From the NCBI GenBank assembly GCA_024690425.1, contig JAILCT010000105.1, forward strand, positions 1 to 28,951: a stretch of DNA of 28,951 bases, in the 5' to 3' direction. The translations under genes were made by a program, and so were the position numbers. The notes beneath the pieces were generated by a model. It was given only the letters and a program-made list of their open reading frames with translations, had not been told where the DNA came from and made no database searches. This document shows, piece after piece, positions 1 to 6,858 of the stretch (position 1 is its first letter; each line of letters opens with the position of its first letter). This stretch comes from Lachnospiraceae bacterium (GTDB taxonomy: Bacteria; Bacillota_A; Clostridia; Lachnospirales; Lachnospiraceae).

Positions 1-404
1 CCGGGGATAGTCCTCATAAGTGCGATATCTTCGTTACACTGATGTGATGCACCATCCTCACCTACAGATATTCCCGCATGTGTGGCACCAATCTTTACGT
101 TAAGATGAGGATACCCTATTGAGTTACGTACCTGTTCAAAGGCACGGCCTGCGGAAAACATAGCAAATGAAGAACAGAACGGAACCCTTCCGGTTGTTGC
201 TATACCGGCTGCTATAGCGGTCATGTTTGATTCTGCTATTCCTACATTTATATGCTTATCGGGATGAGCCTTCTTAAATACTCCTGTCTTGGTAGCTGCA
301 GCAAGGTCTGCCGTCAGAACAACCAGATCGTCATGCTCGTTCCCAAGCTCTACCAATGCGTTACCGTAGCTCTCTCTTGTTGCGATCTTCTTTACTTCTG
401 ACAT
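1..404 (-). CDS. Transketolase, C-terminal subunit (partial, runs off left edge)
   Basis: This is the start of the second half of a split transketolase, the enzyme of the non-oxidative pentose phosphate pathway that moves two-carbon units between sugar phosphates. The reading frame opens at an ATG whose complement is at 402-404 ([20 protein letters not shown]) and stays open to the window edge, giving 134 codons. It contains the pyrimidine-binding-domain features of the family: [12 protein letters not shown], then [15 protein letters not shown], where the Glu activates the thiamine cofactor, and later [15 protein letters not shown]. Its start overlaps the end of the upstream half-gene by 13 bases, so the two are probably translationally coupled and form one heteromeric enzyme. 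The C-terminus lies outside the window. Identification is confident. Confidence 0.93.
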   Translation of the reverse strand, partial: MSEVKKIATRESYGNALVELGNEHDDLVVLTADLAAATKTGVFKKAHPDKHINVGIAESNMTAIAAGIATTGRVPFCSSFAMFSAGRAFEQVRNSIGYPHLNVKIGATHAGISVGEDGASHQCNEDIALMRTIP

Positions 405-1228
405 AATGCTTCACCTACTTTCTCAAGATCCGCCATGGCGGTAGCGTACTGCTCGTCATTGGGAGCCGTACCATGCCATGCCACATTGTTTTCCATGAAT
501 GACACGCCCTTACCCTTAAGGCTCTTTGCTATGATGGCTGTGGGCATTCCCTTTGTTGCCCTTGCTTCCTTAAAAGCAGCCTCAAGCGAGTCAAAATCAT
601 GCGCATCACAGTTGATCACATGGAAATTGAAGGCCTTAAACTTCTCATCTATAGGATACGGATCACATACTTCCGTAACAGGACCATCGATCTGAAGATT
701 ATTATTATCAACTATAACAACAAGATTATCCAGCTTCTTAAATCCTGCAAACATTGCTGCTTCCCATACCTGTCCTTCTGCTATCTCACCATCTCCAAGT
801 AAGGTATATACTCTGAAATCATCATTGAACATCTTGGCTGACAGAGCCATACCGACAGCTACTGAAATACCCTGTCCCAGAGAACCGCTGCTCATATCCA
901 CACCGGGTGTATGCTGCATGCAGGGATGTCCCTGAAGGTGTGAACCAAGCTTACGGAGCGTGGTAAGTTCCTCTACAGGAAAGTAACCCCTCTGAGCGAG
1001 TGCGGAATAAAGGGCCGGAGCGCAGTGCCCCTTGGACAATACAAACCTGTCCCTGTCCTTCTTCTTGGGATCCTTGGGATCAATGTTCATCTCTACAAAA
1101 TAGAGATAGGTCATGATATCCGCGCATGATAAAGAACCGCCCGGATGTCCGGCCTTAGCTGCATGAACAGACGTAACAATACCCTTACGGATCTCATTGG
1201 CTGTCTTTTGTAATTCCAACTTGTTCAT
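392..1228 (-). CDS. Transketolase, N-terminal (thiamine-diphosphate-binding) subunit
   Basis: This 278-residue protein is the N-terminal half of transketolase and holds the diphosphate/Mg-binding domain. Visible motifs are [18 protein letters not shown] near residue 23, [14 protein letters not shown] near 64, [18 protein letters not shown] near 116, and the ThDP/Mg motif [13 protein letters not shown] near 145 followed by [10 protein letters not shown]. The length fits the half-size form common in Clostridia, not the roughly 660-residue fused enzyme. A good ribosome binding site (AAAGGAAG) precedes the ATG. It is the first gene of the operon; the C-terminal subunit overlaps its end by 13 bases. 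A strong sigma-A-like promoter and three copies of an AT-rich repeat lie upstream. Confidence 0.95.
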   Translation of the reverse strand: MNKLELQKTANEIRKGIVTSVHAAKAGHPGGSLSCADIMTYLYFVEMNIDPKDPKKKDRDRFVLSKGHCAPALYSALAQRGYFPVEELTTLRKLGSHLQGHPCMQHTPGVDMSSGSLGQGISVAVGMALSAKMFNDDFRVYTLLGDGEIAEGQVWEAAMFAGFKKLDNLVVIVDNNNLQIDGPVTEVCDPYPIDEKFKAFNFHVINCDAHDFDSLEAAFKEARATKGMPTAIIAKSLKGKGVSFMENNVAWHGTAPNDEQYATAMADLEKVGEALCQK

Positions 1229-1270
1229 GATAATCTTCCTTTCTATATATATGATGTTAATGCGGGATTA

Positions 1271-1299
1271 ATTATATCATATAGCATTTTGTGTTTCAA
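1271..1299 (-). promoter_or_regulatory. Predicted sigma-A promoter of the transketolase operon
   Basis: Read on the minus strand, TTGAAA (1294-1299) and a perfect TATAAT (1271-1276) are separated by 17 bases. The predicted start is near 1264, leaving a leader of about 36 bases with an AAAGGAAG ribosome binding site. It is the best promoter match in the 226-base gap between the kinase gene and the transketolase gene. Confidence 0.75.
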
Positions 1300-1340
1300 T
1301 TATTAGTTCACTCAGTAAATTAAGGAAAGAACCATATTTT

Positions 1341-1457
1341 CAGATATGTTATTTAATTATTTTCACTTTTGTACATATATGTTATTTTATCTTGGAAATG
1401 TGATAAATAAGCCATTTCCTTATCCTGTCACATTTATACAGATATGTTATTTAATTA
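1341..1457 (-). repeat. Three copies of an AT-rich direct repeat upstream of the transketolase promoter
   Basis: On the minus strand the copies read TAATTAAATAACATATCTG (1341-1359 and 1439-1457, identical over 19 bases) and ATAAAATAACATAT (1377-1390). The two lower-strand neighbours of copies B and C also share a following GTGA-type tail, so similarity extends beyond the core. Centre spacings are about 33 and 65 bases, close to whole helical turns. They lie about 75 to 190 bases upstream of the predicted transketolase start. The outermost copy overlaps the stop codon of the kinase gene. The same core recurs at the two-component promoter (3359-3414). Likely protein-binding sites; the binding protein is inferred, not shown. 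Confidence 0.65.
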
Positions 1458-2687
1458 GATAGTAACTATAAATTCTATACCGTTTTCTTTTAATTCAGCT
1501 TCTATTTTTCCCCCATGCTCTTCGGTGATCCTCTTCGCTATCGACAGTCCTATGCCATGTCCCCCCGTAGTCGAGTTCCGTGATTCATCCGTGCGGTAAA
1601 ACCTGTCGAATATCCTCTCAGGGTCAATGTCCTCCTGTATATCTGCACTGTTATATATTCTTAATACAGTCTTTCTTCCGGATCTGTTTAGCTTTATGCT
1701 TATATCACCGTCCTCTGTTACATACTTTGCTGCATTTTCAATAAGGATATCCGCCAGATTTTCGATCTGATTTCTTACACCGGTTATCATTATGTCTTTA
1801 TCAATACCGTTCTTAACGGTTACATTCCTTTCGTTTATCATTTCACTGAACCTGTTAAGGGAACCCGATACGATGCTGCTGTAATCAAGCATTTCCTTCT
1901 TATCGTTATCGCTGAATTCTTCCATACGTGAAAGTATCAGAAGCTGGTTTATAAGAGAGCTCATCTTTCCGGTCTGCTGAACTATATTATCCGTCCACTC
2001 GTTCTCACCGTATTTATACTTAAGTACTTCTGCATTTGCTGATATGATCGCAAGAGGTGTCTTGAGTTCATGTGAAGCATCCGTTATGAACTGCTTCTGA
2101 GCTTTCTGGTTTCTTTCAAACGGCTTGAGTATCTTAGAAGAAAGGGATGCAAAAATGAACGATATCAGCAGTGCAAACATAACGGAAAGCACTATGGAAA
2201 TATTAAGGCTGGCCTTCTGGGAATCGAAATAATCACTGCAGTCAAGAAAGATCACATATTCTTCCGATGAATCTGTACTTGCGATCCTGTATCTGTATCT
2301 GCCGTAATATCCTGTTTCTCTTTTTTTGTTCAGAACATTTTTTGCCATTTCAACGGCATCTGTTTGACTCACGGATGCAATATGATCCATTTTTATATCA
2401 TAATTATCCGCTTCTGCCGTCACTGTTACCGTAAAATATCTTGTCCTGAACTCCGCTTCTTCATTAAGATCTATCTTATATCTTGTCCTTGCCTCGAATT
2501 CTTCTTCATTGAAGTCCCCAATGACCGGCATCCTTCCATTGTTATAGCTGATAAGGCGTGTGATCGCGTCCGCCCTGTTGGCATTCGATAATACAAGCGT
2601 GAAATACATACCAGCAACAAGTATCGAAAAAACAAGGATTATGGAAACAAAAGCAACGGCTATCATTTTTCTCTGGAGCTTTTTCAT
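1455..2687 (-). CDS. Sensor histidine kinase (two-component system)
   Basis: This 410-residue membrane kinase phosphorylates the response regulator encoded just upstream. An N-terminal membrane segment (about 8-31) is followed by an extracellular region (about 32-160) without a recognised domain, a second membrane segment (about 162-184), then HisKA with ITDASHELKTPLAIISANAE (phosphorylated His at 206). The HATPase domain shows an N box (NLADILIENAAKY, about 310-322), an F-type motif IFDRFYRTDESRN and a G box GHGIGLSIAKRI (376-387). A HAMP domain is not obvious. The start overlaps the regulator's stop by four bases (ATGA), a translational coupling arrangement. The signal sensed cannot be told from sequence. 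Confidence 0.93.
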   Translation of the reverse strand: MKKLQRKMIAVAFVSIILVFSILVAGMYFTLVLSNANRADAITRLISYNNGRMPVIGDFNEEEFEARTRYKIDLNEEAEFRTRYFTVTVTAEADNYDIKMDHIASVSQTDAVEMAKNVLNKKRETGYYGRYRYRIASTDSSEEYVIFLDCSDYFDSQKASLNISIVLSVMFALLISFIFASLSSKILKPFERNQKAQKQFITDASHELKTPLAIISANAEVLKYKYGENEWTDNIVQQTGKMSSLINQLLILSRMEEFSDNDKKEMLDYSSIVSGSLNRFSEMINERNVTVKNGIDKDIMITGVRNQIENLADILIENAAKYVTEDGDISIKLNRSGRKTVLRIYNSADIQEDIDPERIFDRFYRTDESRNSTTGGHGIGLSIAKRITEEHGGKIEAELKENGIEFIVTI

Positions 2688-3346
2688 GTATCCTCCCTTA
2701 TAAGATATCCTTCATCCGTATTATCAAAAGCAGCATGTGCATGTATCTGTCTGAGTTTATTCTTAAGGTATGCGATATAAAGGTCTACCGCTCCCTCCTC
2801 TTTCGTGCTTCCTATTATATCAAGAAGTATCTCATCCTTTACCGGGTTATTACGGTTTTTTATAAGTTCCGCAAGAACCTCTGTCTCTTTAGGGCTAAGG
2901 ATCAGGCTTCCCATTTCCGTTTTGATCTCATTGCTCTCACAGTCAAGCTTAAGATCAGCGAATTCGATGATCTTTACTTTATACTCCTGATTTCTTCTCA
3001 TAAGTGCATTTATATGCGCAATAAGTTCATCCATTTCAAATGGTTTAGTAAGATAATCATCCGCTCCTTCATTAAAACCTTCTATTCTGTCTTCTACCTG
3101 AGTCTTTGCGGTGAGGAGGATCACGGGGGTATATATTTCATTTTTCCTCATGATGGATAAAACCTTTATGCCATCAAGTCGTGGCATCATTATATCCATA
3201 ATGACAAGGTCATATCTGTCTTCCCTTATATGGGCAAGCGCTTCTTCACCATCATAAACAGGGTCAACATCAAAACCTTCCATTTTCAGTATTTCGCTCA
3301 CTGCCACAGACAGCTGCTTTTCATCTTCAGCATAAAGTATCTTCAT
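2684..3346 (-). CDS. OmpR/PhoB-family response regulator
   Basis: This 220-residue protein has an N-terminal receiver domain with the acidic pair at E7-D8, phospho-acceptor Asp51 in the context VIMDIMMPRLDG, the LLTAK threonine motif near 79 and the conserved Lys in YLTKPFEMDEL near 101. The C-terminal part (about 125-220) resembles the winged-helix DNA-binding domain of the OmpR family, including LSPKETEVLAELIKN and a DLYIAYLKNKLR recognition helix region. It is first in the operon with the kinase. Its own promoter is overlapped by three copies of a repeat also found before the transketolase operon, which suggests autoregulation. Regulators of this family usually bind direct repeats. Confidence 0.94.
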   Translation of the reverse strand: MKILYAEDEKQLSVAVSEILKMEGFDVDPVYDGEEALAHIREDRYDLVIMDIMMPRLDGIKVLSIMRKNEIYTPVILLTAKTQVEDRIEGFNEGADDYLTKPFEMDELIAHINALMRRNQEYKVKIIEFADLKLDCESNEIKTEMGSLILSPKETEVLAELIKNRNNPVKDEILLDIIGSTKEEGAVDLYIAYLKNKLRQIHAHAAFDNTDEGYLIREDT

Positions 3347-3358
3347 TCAGTCACCATT

Positions 3359-3414
3359 CATATATGTTATTTTATAGTGTTATTTTATTCTGATTCAAGT
3401 GTGTTATTTAATTA
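3359..3414 (-). repeat. Three copies of the same AT-rich repeat over the two-component promoter
   Basis: Minus-strand copies: TAATTAAATAACACACTTG (3396-3414), GAATAAAATAACACTA (3375-3390) and ATAAAATAACATATATG (3359-3375). The shared core AAATAAC is that of the three copies at 1341-1457. Spacings are about 24 and 13 bases. One copy overlaps the predicted -35 region, one the spacer, and one the transcription start region. Confidence 0.62.
3371..3398 (-). promoter_or_regulatory. Predicted promoter of the response regulator-kinase operon
   Basis: On the minus strand TTGAAT (3393-3398) and TATAAA (3371-3376) are 16 bases apart. The start would be near 3364, about 18 bases before the regulator's ATG, with only a weak ribosome binding site (GGTGA). 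The elements are interleaved with the AAATAAC repeats, so occupancy of those sites should affect polymerase binding. The AT-rich background makes the exact hexamers uncertain. Confidence 0.5.
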
Positions 3415-3436
3415 CAACCCCACTATTCATGCGGGT

Positions 3437-4042
3437 TTAGTCCATCAATACATCCCTGATCGTCTGCATGGTAAGGTCCGTGGAAGCCATCTCATCGGAA
3501 CACCTCTTCAGCTCACCTGCTATAAGTGCAGAGTTCTTCACATCCTTTTTGTATCGCATCTGATGCTCCAGGGCAGCCCAGCAGTCCATGGCGATTGTCC
3601 TTAGCTGAAGTTCTACCTTTATCGTGTTCAGTTCGGATGCATGAAAGGGTACCCGGATTATAACATGGTAAGACCTGTACCCGTTTTCCTTGGGTTTCGC
3701 AATATAATCTTTTTCCCTAAGGATCTCCCAGTTTTCATGTTTTCTGATACTTTCAAGTATCATATATATATCGCCTACAAAATGTGTTACTATCCTGATA
3801 CCCAAAACGTCCGATAATTCCCTGATACCAGTGAGTGCATCTGTTTCATATCCCTTCCTTAAGAGCTTGTCCTTAACACTCTTCACATCCTTTATCCTGG
3901 AACTTATGTGTTCATACGGTGAATGCTCCGGATCATCTGCAAGGGAATCAAGTATCTTTTCAAGCTCATCACTGATCTCCTTAAGTGTTTCTTCTAAAGA
4001 AGCCGCATATATACCAAAATATTCTTTCTGATCGTTACTCAT
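3437..4042 (-). CDS. Small alarmone synthetase (RelQ/YjbM-like (p)ppGpp synthetase)
   Basis: This 201-residue protein has a single RelA/SpoT synthetase domain and no HD hydrolase, TGS or ACT domain, as in small alarmone synthetases. These transfer pyrophosphate from ATP to GDP or GTP. Visible motifs are HSSRIKDVKSVKDKL-type ATP-binding residues near 46-60 (here HISSRIKDVKSVKDK), DVLGIRIVTHF near 78, KPKENGYRSYHVIIR near 116 and the Mg-binding ExQ motif ELQLRTIAMDCWAALEHQ near 144. Helical N- and C-terminal extensions match the RelQ-type length (about 200-210). It has a good ribosome binding site (AGGAG) and stands alone between the two-component operon and the SRP RNA. Synthetase activity is inferred from the intact motifs. 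Confidence 0.9.
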   Translation of the reverse strand: MSNDQKEYFGIYAASLEETLKEISDELEKILDSLADDPEHSPYEHISSRIKDVKSVKDKLLRKGYETDALTGIRELSDVLGIRIVTHFVGDIYMILESIRKHENWEILREKDYIAKPKENGYRSYHVIIRVPFHASELNTIKVELQLRTIAMDCWAALEHQMRYKKDVKNSALIAGELKRCSDEMASTDLTMQTIRDVLMD

Positions 4043-4132
4043 AATAACTCCTGTTATAAATCCTAAAATCAGGTTGTTTTTGTTTATAAAATTAAATGTT
4101 CCTTTAACGTTTGAGTCCGTTGACCAAAGTGG

Positions 4133-4162
4133 TTGACATTTCCTTCATATGAATAGTATAAT
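4133..4162 (+). promoter_or_regulatory. Consensus promoter of the SRP RNA
   Basis: A perfect TTGACA (4133-4138) and a perfect TATAAT (4157-4162) are 18 bases apart. The predicted start, at about 4168-4170, coincides with the first bases of the terminal SRP RNA helix. A match this close to consensus suits a highly expressed stable RNA. Confidence 0.88.
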
Positions 4163-4167
4163 TAGAC

Positions 4168-4438
4168 GTCCGTGCAGCCGGGGAATCAGCGGCTCCCTGA
4201 ACCTGAAATCCGCTATAGCAGGGGTGATGCACTGTTAAGGGTATTTATCATATGCAGCTGCCCCGGATAAGCAGCGTTGATATCCGGGTCTTGCGCGGCG
4301 GGAATCCGCGAACCGTGTCAGGTCAGGAATGGAGCAGCACTAAGCGGAAGCTCCCGGGTGCCGCAAGGCAGCCTGGGTTGAGCCGGCTGTCCGGGTAACG
4401 TGCATGTTGATGATATTCGAGGCAGTGCGCACGGACAT
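4168..4438 (+). ncRNA. ffs: Signal recognition particle RNA, large (Bacillus-type, about 270 nt)
   Basis: This is the RNA scaffold of the signal recognition particle, which binds Ffh and directs membrane-protein synthesis to the translocon. The 5' GTCCGTGC (4168-4175) pairs perfectly with GCACGGAC (4429-4436), closing a long hairpin. The Ffh-binding domain is at about 4315-4352: GTCAGGTCAGGAATGGAGCA then GCACTAAG, giving the GTCAGG/AGCAGC internal loop and a GGAA tetraloop. A 5' Alu-type domain with a UGUNR-like TGTTAAG (about 4232-4238) marks the large Gram-positive form. Only a short T run follows, so the 3' end is approximate. The tetraloop is closed by A-U where the usual pair is C-G. It lies next to tadA, as scr does in Bacillus, but in the opposite orientation. 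Confidence 0.93.
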
Positions 4439-4443
4439 TTTGA

Positions 4444-5355
4444 TCAAAGGATTCCTTTCTTAAAGCTCAGTATCATTTCACTTCCTACACTTAAGCGGTT
4501 CCTGTATTCCGGAACTTCATCCCTTGTATACCATCTGGCCTCGCTTATTTCATCTTCCTGCCTTACTACCGTATCATCCCCGTCAACCTCGGCAACATAT
4601 CCTATCATATGTGCACCCGATATTCCCCACGGCTGGTCCTTATATGGTCTTAAGTTTTTTACATTAAGGCCTACCTCTTCAAGGACTTCCCTGTGAACCG
4701 CCTGCTCAAATGATTCACCAACCTCAACATAGCCAGAAACAAGCTCCAGTCTTACATTCTTTGGTCTTCTTAAGTTTCTTACAAGCAGTATCTTATCTCC
4801 ATTGGTTATCGCAACTATAACTGCCGGTGCTATCTGAGGATATGCAGAGTGTCCGCATTTTGTGCATACAAAGGCTCTTTCGATTTTCGAAGGGATCGTC
4901 GGAGAACCGCAGCATCCGCAATAGGCTGACGCTTTTCTCCAGTTTCTTAAATGATAGCCGGTCGCGCCCGCAAATACCATATATACAGGATCAAGTTCCC
5001 TGAACCTGTGAATCCTTAAATAGAAGTACTCCTTTTCTTCATTTTCCGGCTTTTCAGGCAGATCTTCAAGCTTTCTGAAGAAGGTTAAATCTTCCTTTAT
5101 CTTTTTTGACATATTTGTTTCTTCGTAAAAGAAATCTCCGCTGATCTCAAATAAATAATATGCGCTATCTATTAATTCATCGTGCTGAAAGCCGCATATT
5201 TCCTGATAATCTACACATCTTGGAAGTGATATTTTTCCATCCTCTCTTTTGACCAGAATACCATCTTCCCTATAGCTGAGAAGATAATCTTTATCCTCTA
5301 TTTTCCTATTTATATAGAGAGGATTATATTTTTTAGGGTATATTTCATGTATCAT
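4444..5355 (-). CDS. NudC-like Nudix hydrolase (NADH pyrophosphatase / RNA decapping family)
   Basis: This 303-residue protein resembles NudC, which splits NADH to NMNH and AMP and removes NAD caps from RNA. An N-terminal region of about 135 residues precedes a zinc ribbon (YCGCCGS with Cys146/149 and FVCTKCGHS with Cys164/167). The Nudix box GYVEVGESFEQAVHREVLEE (from 208) has every catalytic Glu and Arg of the GX5EX7REUXEEXGU pattern. Downstream, where typical NudC proteins have SQPWPFPxS, this one has DQPWGISGAHMIGY (about 240-253), so substrate range is less certain. tadA begins upstream with an 18-base gap, so they probably share a transcript. It converges on the SRP RNA gene with only a few bases between. 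Confidence 0.85.
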   Translation of the reverse strand: MIHEIYPKKYNPLYINRKIEDKDYLLSYREDGILVKREDGKISLPRCVDYQEICGFQHDELIDSAYYLFEISGDFFYEETNMSKKIKEDLTFFRKLEDLPEKPENEEKEYFYLRIHRFRELDPVYMVFAGATGYHLRNWRKASAYCGCCGSPTIPSKIERAFVCTKCGHSAYPQIAPAVIVAITNGDKILLVRNLRRPKNVRLELVSGYVEVGESFEQAVHREVLEEVGLNVKNLRPYKDQPWGISGAHMIGYVAEVDGDDTVVRQEDEISEARWYTRDEVPEYRNRLSVGSEMILSFKKGIL

Positions 5356-5372
5356 TCATTGACTCCTTTGGT

Positions 5373-5882
5373 CTATATTTCTTCTTCCATTTCTTCGTTT
5401 ATCTGATCATCTTTTTTCGCCTTTAAACGCTTTCTTAGATCTGTAAAAAAGCCTGATAGGATTTCCGAACATTCATCTTCGCATATTCCTTGCGTGATCT
5501 CCACCTGATGATTGAATTCCTTCATATTAAGAAGATTGATGATAGATCCGGCGCATCCTGATTTAGGGCTCATTGTGCCGATCACAACCCTGTCGATCCT
5601 TGCCTGAACTATTGCTCCGGCGCACATCTGACAGGGTTCGAGGGTAACATACATCGTGCATCCCTCAAGCCGCCAGTCTCCAATATATCTGCTTGCTTTC
5701 CTTATTGCCGTAAGCTCAGCATGTGCAAGGGTATTTTTCTCGGTTTTTCTTCTATTGTAGCCTCTTCCGATTATCCTGTCTTCGTATACTATAACACAAC
5801 CTATGGGCACTTCCCCATAGGCTGCTGCTTTTTTCGCCTGCACTATGGCCTTTTTCATGAATTTTTCATCTTTTGTATTCAT
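5373..5882 (-). CDS. tadA: tRNA-specific adenosine deaminase TadA
   Basis: TadA converts the wobble adenosine of tRNA-Arg(ACG) to inosine. This 169-residue protein starts at the ATG at 5882 (MNTKDEKFMKKAI), 4 codons inside a longer frame that opens with TTG; a GAGGTGG ribosome binding site immediately before this ATG decides the start. Zinc and catalytic motifs are intact: HAELTAIRKA and LEPCQMCAGAI (PCxxC). The C-terminus carries a short acidic/basic tail (KAKKDDQINEEMEEEI). It is followed by the NudC-like gene. In Bacillus tadA lies next to the SRP RNA, as here within 1 kb. Confidence 0.94.
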   Translation of the reverse strand: MNTKDEKFMKKAIVQAKKAAAYGEVPIGCVIVYEDRIIGRGYNRRKTEKNTLAHAELTAIRKASRYIGDWRLEGCTMYVTLEPCQMCAGAIVQARIDRVVIGTMSPKSGCAGSIINLLNMKEFNHQVEITQGICEDECSEILSGFFTDLRKRLKAKKDDQINEEMEEEI

Positions 5883-6036
5883 TTCCCACCTCAATTCCTT
5901 TTATACAGTTTACATGAATTTGTTAATTCCTGCATTGATTTTTTATTAATAAAATATCTAAATCTTTACCCTTCTGAAGCCTCAAAATATAACACATGAT
6001 CATTATAACTTATTAGTACAATATATGGTATTAAAC

Positions 6037-6065
6037 TTGCATTATATATACATATCTTGTATATT
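6037..6065 (+). promoter_or_regulatory. Possible promoter of the nrdG-like gene
   Basis: TTGCAT (6037-6042) and TATATT (6060-6065) are 17 bases apart, with the predicted start about 27 bases before the ATG and a strong ribosome binding site AAAGGAG. The region is very AT-rich, so other hexamers are possible. The 216-base gap from 5883 to 6098 separates two divergent genes and should also hold the tadA promoter, for which I see no clear candidate. Confidence 0.45.
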
Positions 6066-6098
6066 ATATATTGATTCTATTAAAAAAAGGAGACAAAA

Positions 6099-6824
6099 AT
6101 GAAGATTTACGGACTGATGAAGACAACTCTTTTGGACTATCCGGGCAAGGTTGCCTCAACAATCTTTCTCGGAGGATGCAATATGAGGTGTCCTTTTTGT
6201 CATAATATGGATCTGGTAACCGGTCTCGATCAGATCGAACCTCTTTCATACAAGAGTGTTATTGAACATCTGAATTTGCGGAAAGGTGTTATTGATGGCG
6301 TCTGTGTAACAGGTGGTGAACCAACCCTTCAACCCGATCTGGTCTCCTTTATAGAAGAAATAAAAAACATAGGGTTGCTTGTAAAGCTGGACTCAAATGG
6401 GTCCCAACCGGCTGTTTTGAATGATTTATTGAAGAAAAAACTCTTAGATTATATCGCGATTGACGTTAAGGCTTCTTTTAATAAGTATCCTTTGGTATGT
6501 GGTTTAGACGGTCCTGGCAATGACCCTGATGAGGTTAAATCCCTAATTAATAATGTCGAAAAGTCCATTTTTATGGTAAAAAACCAGGATTCTGTACCAT
6601 ATGAGTTCCGGACTACTGTTGTAAGGGAGTATCATGATGAGAATGAATTCGTCCTCATCTCAGACATGCTAAGCGGTGCTGAAGCATACTATCTCCAATC
6701 CTTCGTATGTTCAGATTTTGTGCCGGATAAAGGCCTTCATGCCTATCCAAAAGAGAGCCTGTTAAGGTTCGCTGACATACTCTCGCAGAAGATAAAAACC
6801 GTCGGGATCAGAGGTATCGACTGA
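6099..6824 (+). CDS. Anaerobic ribonucleotide reductase activating protein-like radical SAM enzyme
   Basis: This 241-residue radical SAM protein matches the NrdG-type activase family that installs the glycyl radical on class III ribonucleotide reductase. It has the signature start (MKIYGLMKTTLLDYPGKVAS) and the cluster motif CNMRCPFC (Cys27, 31, 34; CX3CX2C), followed by VTGGEPTLQPDLVSFI and IDVKASFNKY. Length matches this longer NrdG subfamily. It has an AAAGGAGAC ribosome binding site and is the only protein gene on the plus strand. No nrdD is adjacent, and it converges on the CdaR-type gene with about 35 bases between and no clear terminator. It could instead activate another glycyl-radical enzyme; the family name is firm, the partner is not. 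Confidence 0.88.
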   Translation: MKIYGLMKTTLLDYPGKVASTIFLGGCNMRCPFCHNMDLVTGLDQIEPLSYKSVIEHLNLRKGVIDGVCVTGGEPTLQPDLVSFIEEIKNIGLLVKLDSNGSQPAVLNDLLKKKLLDYIAIDVKASFNKYPLVCGLDGPGNDPDEVKSLINNVEKSIFMVKNQDSVPYEFRTTVVREYHDENEFVLISDMLSGAEAYYLQSFVCSDFVPDKGLHAYPKESLLRFADILSQKIKTVGIRGID

Positions 6825-6858
6825 CCAAAAAATACCACTTTATTTAATCACGATATAA

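Noticed and set aside
1341..1457. Possible CRISPR array from regularly repeated AT-rich units
   Set aside because: Only three short copies with unequal spacing (33 and 65), repeats not of CRISPR length, no cas genes, and related copies over another promoter.
3411..3436. Possible terminator after the alarmone synthetase gene
   Set aside because: Only a 5-base AACCC/GGGTT stem with a 12-base loop, and no T tract on the minus strand.
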